From assembly GCA_038320185.1 (NCBI GenBank), contig JBBQDZ010000025.1, forward strand, positions 1 to 18,941: 18,941 nt of DNA, written 5' to 3'. This DNA comes from JBBQDZ01 sp038320185 (GTDB lineage: Bacteria > Actinomycetota > Thermoleophilia > Gaiellales > Gaiellaceae). Position numbers and translations under genes: made by a program. Positions 14,938 through 18,941 of the stretch are shown one piece after another. Below the pieces are notes generated by a model, which ran no database searches, was not told the origin of the DNA, and saw nothing but the letters and a program-made list of their open reading frames with translations. How positions within the stretch are numbered: the stretch's first letter is position 1; every line of letters begins with the position of its first letter.

Positions 14938-15614
14938 ACCGCGACGGGCTCCCGCACACCGGTGGCGCGTAGCCAATCGCGCCACGCCTCGACCCCCTCG
15001 CCCGACTTCGCGCTCACGAGCAGCCGCTCGACGCCCGGATGAACGGCGTCGAGGTTCGAGAGGAACCGGTCGAGGTCGAAGTCGAGGTGCGGCAGGAGAT
15101 CGATCTTGTTGACGAGCACGAGATCGCAGACCCGGAACATGAGCGGGTACTTGAGCGGCTTGTCCTCGCCCTCCGTGACCGAGGTGACCATGACGCGAAC
15201 GTCCTCGCCGACGCGGAACTCCGCCGGGCAGACAAGGTTGCCGACGTTCTCGATCACGAGCAGGTCGAGCTCGTCGAGCGGCAGCGACGGGAGAGCGGAG
15301 CGCACCATGTTGGCGTCCAGGTGACACTCGCCGCCGAAGCCGGGGTCGGTGTTGAGCTGGACAACCGGAACGTGGAGCGAGGCGAGGCGGTCGGCGTCCA
15401 TGCTTCCGCGCACGTCTCCCTCGAGCACTCCCACGCGCAGGCCCGCGAGCTCGCGGACGACACGCTCGAGGAGCGTCGTCTTTCCTGCGCCCGGCGCGCT
15501 CATCAGGTTGACGACGGTGACGGAGGCGCGGTCGAAGTCCGCGCGGTTCGCGCGCGCGATCGTGTCGTTCGCGTCGAGGATGCCCTCGACGACTCTGACC
15601 TTCGTCCTGTGCAT
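14934..15614 (-). CDS. hypB: Hydrogenase nickel-incorporation GTPase HypB
   Basis: This 226-aa protein is the G3E-family GTPase that, with HypA, delivers nickel to the large subunit of [NiFe]-hydrogenase. It shows Walker A SAPGAGKT (39-46), EGDVRGSMDADRL (65-77), the G-domain metal site in GGECHLDA (Cys97, His98) with Cys129 in IENVGNLVCP, base-recognition NKID (169-172) and SAKSG (201-205). It lacks the CxxCGC high-affinity nickel motif and the His-rich stretch found at the N-terminus of many HypB proteins. The ATG at 15614 is the natural family start and lies 8 bp after the micro-protein stop. The stop overlaps the SIS start. hypA, hypC, hypD, hypE and hypF are not in the window. Confidence 0.95.
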   Translation of the reverse strand: MHRTKVRVVEGILDANDTIARANRADFDRASVTVVNLMSAPGAGKTTLLERVVRELAGLRVGVLEGDVRGSMDADRLASLHVPVVQLNTDPGFGGECHLDANMVRSALPSLPLDELDLLVIENVGNLVCPAEFRVGEDVRVMVTSVTEGEDKPLKYPLMFRVCDLVLVNKIDLLPHLDFDLDRFLSNLDAVHPGVERLLVSAKSGEGVEAWRDWLRATGVREPVAV

Positions 15615-15622
15615 CGCGGTGC

Positions 15623-15724
15623 CTACATCCTCTCGATCTTGAAGTACCGCTTGAGCGAGGGCAGCTCGTGGGCGATCAGGGTTCCGATCGCGAGTCCTGC
15701 CAGAAGTCCGATTGCGCGCTTCAT
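15623..15724 (-). CDS. DUF6893-like 33-aa membrane micro-protein
   Basis: A 33-codon frame starts MKRAIGLLAG, continues as a hydrophobic helix to about residue 18, and ends in a basic, aromatic tail (LKRYFKIERM). It matches my memory of DUF6893, a tiny protein annotated beside actinobacterial hydrogenase genes. Support from sequence: the ATG overlaps the endopeptidase stop as ATGA, GGAAGG lies directly upstream with GGTGG further back, and the stop sits 8 bp before hypB, so it exactly fills the junction. The product is predicted to have a single membrane-spanning or amphipathic helix with its positive tail in the cytoplasm. Its function is unknown; anchoring part of the maturation or hydrogenase complex at the membrane is a guess. 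Confidence 0.85.
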   Translation of the reverse strand: MKRAIGLLAGLAIGTLIAHELPSLKRYFKIERM

Positions 15725-16560
15725 CCTTCCACCACCTTTCGTGTCGTTTCGATCTCAACCGTCAGCTCGCCGACGAGCGCCTCGACGACGCGAACCGCCT
15801 CATCGGCCGCCGCCTCGACGACAGGGCTCAGCTCCCCGACGAGATCCTCGTCATGCCCCCCGTGGACGACGAGCGCCGGCTCACATGCCACGATCCGGAC
15901 GAGCGGCGGCACCCGCCCGATGGCCTGCGCCAGGCCGAGCACCCGCACCGGGTCCATCGCGTGAGTCTCGAGCCCGAGCTCGCCGACGTCGAGGTCGGGC
16001 TCCACGATCGAGAGCGTCCCCGGCCGCTCGCCCCGTGGCGATGCATCGACGAAGATCACGGCGTCATAGGGATCCTGGAGGGCGAAGGCCAGATCCATCC
16101 CGCGGATCCCGAAGTCGACGACATCGACTCCGGCCGGCCGCTCGCGACCGATCAGGCGATTCGCGACCGCGACGCCGAAGCCGTCGTCGCCGAGGAAGAT
16201 GTTGCCGATTCCGGCGACGAGGATCCTGATCGCAGCCGCGAGCTGCTCACCACTGGCGTCTGCCAGCGGCTCGATCTCGTCGACCCCGAAGAAGAAGCGA
16301 TGCCCGAGCACCCGTGCCTCGCCGAGATCGCGTCCCGGATCGTCGTCGAGGGTCACCGACACGTGCAGGCGCCCCTCGGCATCCTCCTCGATCGCCTCCA
16401 CGACGGCGGCTTTCCCGGCGAGCGCGATGTCGAAGATGTCGCCGCCGGCCTTGGGGCGCAGCACGACGCGGCTCCCCTTCCGGATCTCGGTGCCGTCCAC
16501 GAGCGCGGCTTGCTGCCCCGCCCGGCCCATCGTGACCCAGAAGTCGCCGGGCTCGCTCAT
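15721..16560 (-). CDS. [NiFe]-hydrogenase maturation endopeptidase with an extra N-terminal domain
   Basis: This 279-aa protein has two parts. Residues about 111-265 are a HybD/HyaD-family endopeptidase, which cuts the C-terminal tail of the hydrogenase large subunit after nickel insertion. GIGNIFLGDDGFG (118-130) supplies Asp126, with Asp172 (VIFVDAS) and His200 (ETHAMDP) as the other nickel-sensing ligands known from HybD (Glu16, Asp62, His93). Residues 1-100 are an additional domain (GSRVVLRPKAGGDIFDIALAGK, then HRFFFGVDEIEPL) that looks like a small beta-barrel; normal HybD proteins are about 160 aa and lack it. The ATG at 16560 overlaps the upstream stop as ATGA, which fixes the start and shows that the fusion is intended rather than a read-through. 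Confidence 0.9.
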   Translation of the reverse strand: MSEPGDFWVTMGRAGQQAALVDGTEIRKGSRVVLRPKAGGDIFDIALAGKAAVVEAIEEDAEGRLHVSVTLDDDPGRDLGEARVLGHRFFFGVDEIEPLADASGEQLAAAIRILVAGIGNIFLGDDGFGVAVANRLIGRERPAGVDVVDFGIRGMDLAFALQDPYDAVIFVDASPRGERPGTLSIVEPDLDVGELGLETHAMDPVRVLGLAQAIGRVPPLVRIVACEPALVVHGGHDEDLVGELSPVVEAAADEAVRVVEALVGELTVEIETTRKVVEG

Positions 16561-17543
16561 CGTCGGAGCGCCGGCCGGAACTCGCGGATCGCGCCGTGGA
16601 GCCGCATGCGCTCCTCCGGCGTGAGCGAGGCGCAGCGCTCGAGGATCTCTCGCGCGCGCGGGTCCGATGCTCGCATCTCCTCCTGCTCCTCCGGTGTCAG
16701 CGCGAGCACGTTCAAGATCAGCAGCTGGTCGATCTCCGTCGCGTCGAAGAGATCGCCGGGGCTCTCCGGCGCGATCTGCGGATAGTCGGAGAGAATGATC
16801 GGCGAGGAGAGAAGCGTCCGGCGGTCGCCCTCCTCGCCGACGAGCACCGGCCACGCGCCCCTGTTCTCGCACGCAGAAGCAACCTCACGCAGGCCCTCCG
16901 GAGGGTCGGTGAGTGAGACGAAGGCGCCGTCGGGTGCCCGCAGCACTGTATGGGTCGAGCAGAAGGTGCAGCGCAGGGCCTGTTCCCGGTCGTCTCCCGC
17001 CCATCGGGTCTCGTTGGCCGTTCGGGCGGTCACCCGGTAGAGCCGCTCCGCGAGCCGCTCTGTCGCCACCTCCACTGTCCCGGCCAAGGCCTCCCACGAG
17101 CGGACGATCACAGCCTCTTCGCCGAGCGGCTCCTCCTTGGAATCGCCTCGAAAAGCGATGTCCGCGCGGCCGGTGCCGCCGCCTGTGCGAACGACGAGAA
17201 CCGTCTCGCGCTCGACCGCCTCGTCCCACGAGAGGTGTCGCTCCCCACCGACGTGAAGCTCATCGACATACTCGAGGTCGTCGGCGCCTCGACGCGCCAC
17301 CCGCCGCTCGACGACCTGGAGGAAGCGCACCCGCACCTCGACCTCCGCGTCGCTCTCGGCCTCCAGCAGGCACTGAGTCTGCAGCGTCTGCGGGTCGTCC
17401 GGGTGCTCGGCGCTCCAGCCTGGCGGATAAACGCCGCCGAACGTCCAGCGCTTCTGGTTCTTCGGCGCGGAGCGCCGGTAGGGCCAGAGGATGTAGCCCT
17501 CGTAGAGCACCGCGTCGGCCAGCTGGCGTAGCGGATCCGTCAC
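16557..17543 (-). CDS. Unknown 328-aa hydrogenase-operon protein
   Basis: No named family is recognised. The N-terminus carries a striking basic/aromatic motif, LYEGYILWPYRRSAPKNQKRW, then FGGVYPPGW (residues about 13-43). The centre is beta-rich and acidic. A CTFC pair (192-195) with a nearby His (STHT) could bind a metal. IILSDYPQIAPESPGDLFDATEIDQLL (250-275) follows, and the C-terminus is helical and highly charged (TPEEQEEMRASDPRA, TPEERMRLHG). No signal peptide or membrane span is seen. The GTG at 17543 overlaps the DUF6084 stop as GTGA and the stop overlaps the endopeptidase start. A longer open frame upstream is composition-biased and rejected. Its location argues for a role in hydrogenase assembly, maturation or electron transfer. 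Confidence 0.8.
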   Translation of the reverse strand: MTDPLRQLADAVLYEGYILWPYRRSAPKNQKRWTFGGVYPPGWSAEHPDDPQTLQTQCLLEAESDAEVEVRVRFLQVVERRVARRGADDLEYVDELHVGGERHLSWDEAVERETVLVVRTGGGTGRADIAFRGDSKEEPLGEEAVIVRSWEALAGTVEVATERLAERLYRVTARTANETRWAGDDREQALRCTFCSTHTVLRAPDGAFVSLTDPPEGLREVASACENRGAWPVLVGEEGDRRTLLSSPIILSDYPQIAPESPGDLFDATEIDQLLILNVLALTPEEQEEMRASDPRAREILERCASLTPEERMRLHGAIREFRPALRR

Positions 17544-18205
17544 TCGCGCCCCCCGAGGAGTTCCTCCACCGCCGCCTCCCAGGTCGGCAGCGCACGCTTC
17601 GCCTTGTAGGCCACCAGCCGGTCGAAGACGTCCTTGCGCACCCGCAGCCAGGCGCTGCCGGGGAAGGAGGCCTCCATCGCCTCCTTCCACACCTGCACGG
17701 GCATCCTGAAGGCCGCTTCGGATTCCCAGGAGATGTGCGCGGTCCGAAGGAGCCCTCCGTCGCCTGCGTAGAACACGGTGCCGCTGAAGAGGAACTCGAG
17801 CGGCACCTCGCCGTCGGCGAGAGCGTTGAAGTACTTCGCGCTCGCGACCTCGAGGTCGTACGTGCAGGCGACCGGCATCTGGGCGACGGTGCTCGCGGAG
17901 AACGGCGGCGCGAGCAGCGTCGCGTTGGCCCAGACGAAGCCGCGAAGCGTCTCGCCCCAGCGCTCGGGCGTTCCGAAGAGCTCGACCAGGCGCTCCTTCG
18001 AGTCCGCGTCATAGGTCCTTCGCGCCGGGGCGATCCGGATCTGCGCGTTGAGCGAGACGGAGCGCACGGGCCGGTCGGTCTCGATGCGCAGAGCAAAGGC
18101 GACCGTCGGCGAGGCCGAGTAGGGAACGGCCTCGGCGCCGACGACCTCGAAGCCGAGCACCGGGCTCGTCTCCGCCACCGCCAGCGGATTTCTGGCTGAG
18201 CTCAC
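17540..18205 (-). CDS. DUF6084-family hydrogenase-operon protein
   Basis: This 221-aa soluble, beta-rich protein matches what I know as DUF6084, an actinobacterial family found in uptake-hydrogenase operons with no assigned function. It begins with a long beta sandwich-like region (LGFEVVGAEAVPYSASPTV, ALRIETDRPVRSVSLNAQIRI at about 38-58). Then come RGFVWANATLLAPPF, CTYDLEVASAKYFNAL and LEFLFSGTVFY, ending in helices with WKEAMEASFPGSAWLRV and RLVAYKAKRALPTWE. The GTG start lies 3 bp after the stop of the 68-aa gene, and the stop overlaps the next start as GTGA. Confidence 0.83.
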   Translation of the reverse strand: MSSARNPLAVAETSPVLGFEVVGAEAVPYSASPTVAFALRIETDRPVRSVSLNAQIRIAPARRTYDADSKERLVELFGTPERWGETLRGFVWANATLLAPPFSASTVAQMPVACTYDLEVASAKYFNALADGEVPLEFLFSGTVFYAGDGGLLRTAHISWESEAAFRMPVQVWKEAMEASFPGSAWLRVRKDVFDRLVAYKAKRALPTWEAAVEELLGGRE

Positions 18206-18208
18206 ACG

Positions 18209-18415
18209 CTACGCCGGCGAGAGATTCGGCATCCGCGGATCGATCGGATCGTGCGCCTCCGGGTTGATCCCGGTCGAGCGTTCCGCCGTGGAGCGACCAC
18301 CTTCGACGTGGCCCTTCTGCTTCTCACTTGGGCCTTTGTTCCCCTGCCTGACGCCCTTCGTGTGCGCGGAGAAATCCGGCTTCACGTCGGGCTTCCCAAC
18401 TTTGAGTCTTGCCAT
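18209..18415 (-). CDS. 68-aa basic protein of the hydrogenase operon
   Basis: This small hydrophilic protein reads MARLKVGKPDVKPDFSAHTK at its start and ends in HDPIDPRMPNLSPA; it is rich in Lys, Pro, Gly and Ser and probably lacks a stable fold alone. AGGAGG stands 5 nt before the ATG at 18415, an excellent ribosome site. The gene overlaps the 3' end of the DUF5947 gene by 34 bp in another frame and is followed after 3 bp by DUF6084. The conserved-looking motifs (VKGVRQGN-type centre, STAERSTGINP, PIDPRMPN) recall small unnamed proteins seen in actinobacterial hydrogenase operons. No function is known to me. Confidence 0.78.
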   Translation of the reverse strand: MARLKVGKPDVKPDFSAHTKGVRQGNKGPSEKQKGHVEGGRSTAERSTGINPEAHDPIDPRMPNLSPA

Positions 18416-18941
18416 GTCGCCTCCTTTGCTTCCTTCGTGATCTTCTTCGCTTGCCGCCGCAGGCTCTCGAAGAACCGGCCGATCTCCTCCCAGACCTCGG
18501 TTCCCCCGCCGAACCCCTTCCAGTGCGTGCGAATCAGCCCGACGAGCGCGTAGCAGTGGTCGACCGGCACGAGCCAGTTCTCGCGGGCGCCGCGAACCCG
18601 GTTGACGAGCAGCGCCTCGACGTCCGGCGCCAGCTCCGCCAGGACCGGGTTCCTCGCCGTCAGCTCCTCCCACGCCGAGAGCTCGAGCAGCGACTCGGTC
18701 GCGCCGAGCGGGCTCGGGTAGAACGCGACCACGCGTCCCGCGGCACTGCTATGGAAGAAGAAGGCCATCTCGACCGGGATGTGCAGGCTCGCCCAGAGAG
18801 CGTCGTCGAGCTCGAAGTCGACGACGAAGCGGCTGCGGTCCGGGAGCAGCCGGTAATGGCCGCCCCCCGCAGCATCGCTCGCGAAGAGGATCGAGCAGGC
18901 TCGGCAGGCGCACAGCAATCGGCGCGTCTCGAGATCGATCA
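18382..18941 (-). CDS. DUF5947-family hydrogenase-operon protein, 5'-partial
   Basis: The visible 186 codons are open to the right edge, so the start lies outside the window. The sequence opens with IDLETRRLLCACRACSILF, where a Cys-x-Cys-x-x-Cys cluster could bind a metal or redox centre. YRLLPDRSRFVVDF, IPVEMAFFFHSSAAGRVVAFYPSPLGA and a PVDHCYALVGLIRTHWKGFGGG block follow, before a charged coiled helix (FFESLRRQAKKITKEAKEA). This pattern matches DUF5947, which I know as a partner of group 1h [NiFe]-hydrogenase subunits in actinobacteria. Its role is unknown. The end overlaps the 68-aa gene. Confidence 0.83.
   Translation of the reverse strand, partial: IDLETRRLLCACRACSILFASDAAGGGHYRLLPDRSRFVVDFELDDALWASLHIPVEMAFFFHSSAAGRVVAFYPSPLGATESLLELSAWEELTARNPVLAELAPDVEALLVNRVRGARENWLVPVDHCYALVGLIRTHWKGFGGGTEVWEEIGRFFESLRRQAKKITKEAKEATWQDSKLGSPT

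Overview
The window is GC-rich throughout, with dense, mostly overlapping bacterial genes, GTG starts, some genes lacking a Shine-Dalgarno (SD) site, and many actinobacterial-type protein families. The best reading is a soil-type actinobacterium, possibly of the Thermoleophilia (Gaiellales/Solirubrobacterales); this lineage is an inference from gene content and was not tested. I found no rRNA, tRNA, CRISPR array, integrase or transposase.

Left part (1-7503). A 5'-truncated YcaQ-like DNA glycosylase is followed by a compact plus-strand set (1025-4731): a complete NAD-dependent formate dehydrogenase, a METTL-type methyltransferase, a CoxG/SRPBCC protein and a class III PLP aminotransferase. This set runs head-on into a minus-strand group of a small unknown protein and an ABC-2 type exporter (ATPase plus permease). 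The exporter is divergent from a PadR repressor. The 36-bp gap between them holds two near-identical palindromes and a shared AT-rich core. A duplicated 34-bp repeat lies after padR.

Middle (7504-12227). A minus-strand pair encodes a SixA-like phosphatase and an iodotyrosine-deiodinase-like flavoprotein, divergent from a PhzF-family isomerase. Then come a secreted beta-propeller, a tiny acidic disordered protein, a secreted CHRD-domain protein and a membrane-anchored 138-aa protein. The last is translationally coupled to a VAO-type FAD oxidase.

Right part (12224-18941, all minus strand). From the right edge leftward the order is DUF5947 (cut by the edge), a 68-aa protein, DUF6084, a 328-aa unknown, a fused [NiFe]-hydrogenase maturation endopeptidase, a 33-aa DUF6893 micro-protein, HypB and a double-SIS protein. 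Nearly every junction overlaps by 1-34 bp or is separated by a few bases. I read this as the downstream accessory half of a high-affinity group 1h (formerly group 5) uptake [NiFe]-hydrogenase operon. The catalytic subunits are not in the window and would be expected beyond the right edge. With the formate dehydrogenase, it suggests a cell that can draw electrons from H2 and formate. The most intriguing parts are the unexplained hydrogenase-linked proteins: the double SIS protein with one decayed half, the micro-protein, the 68-aa protein and the 328-aa protein.
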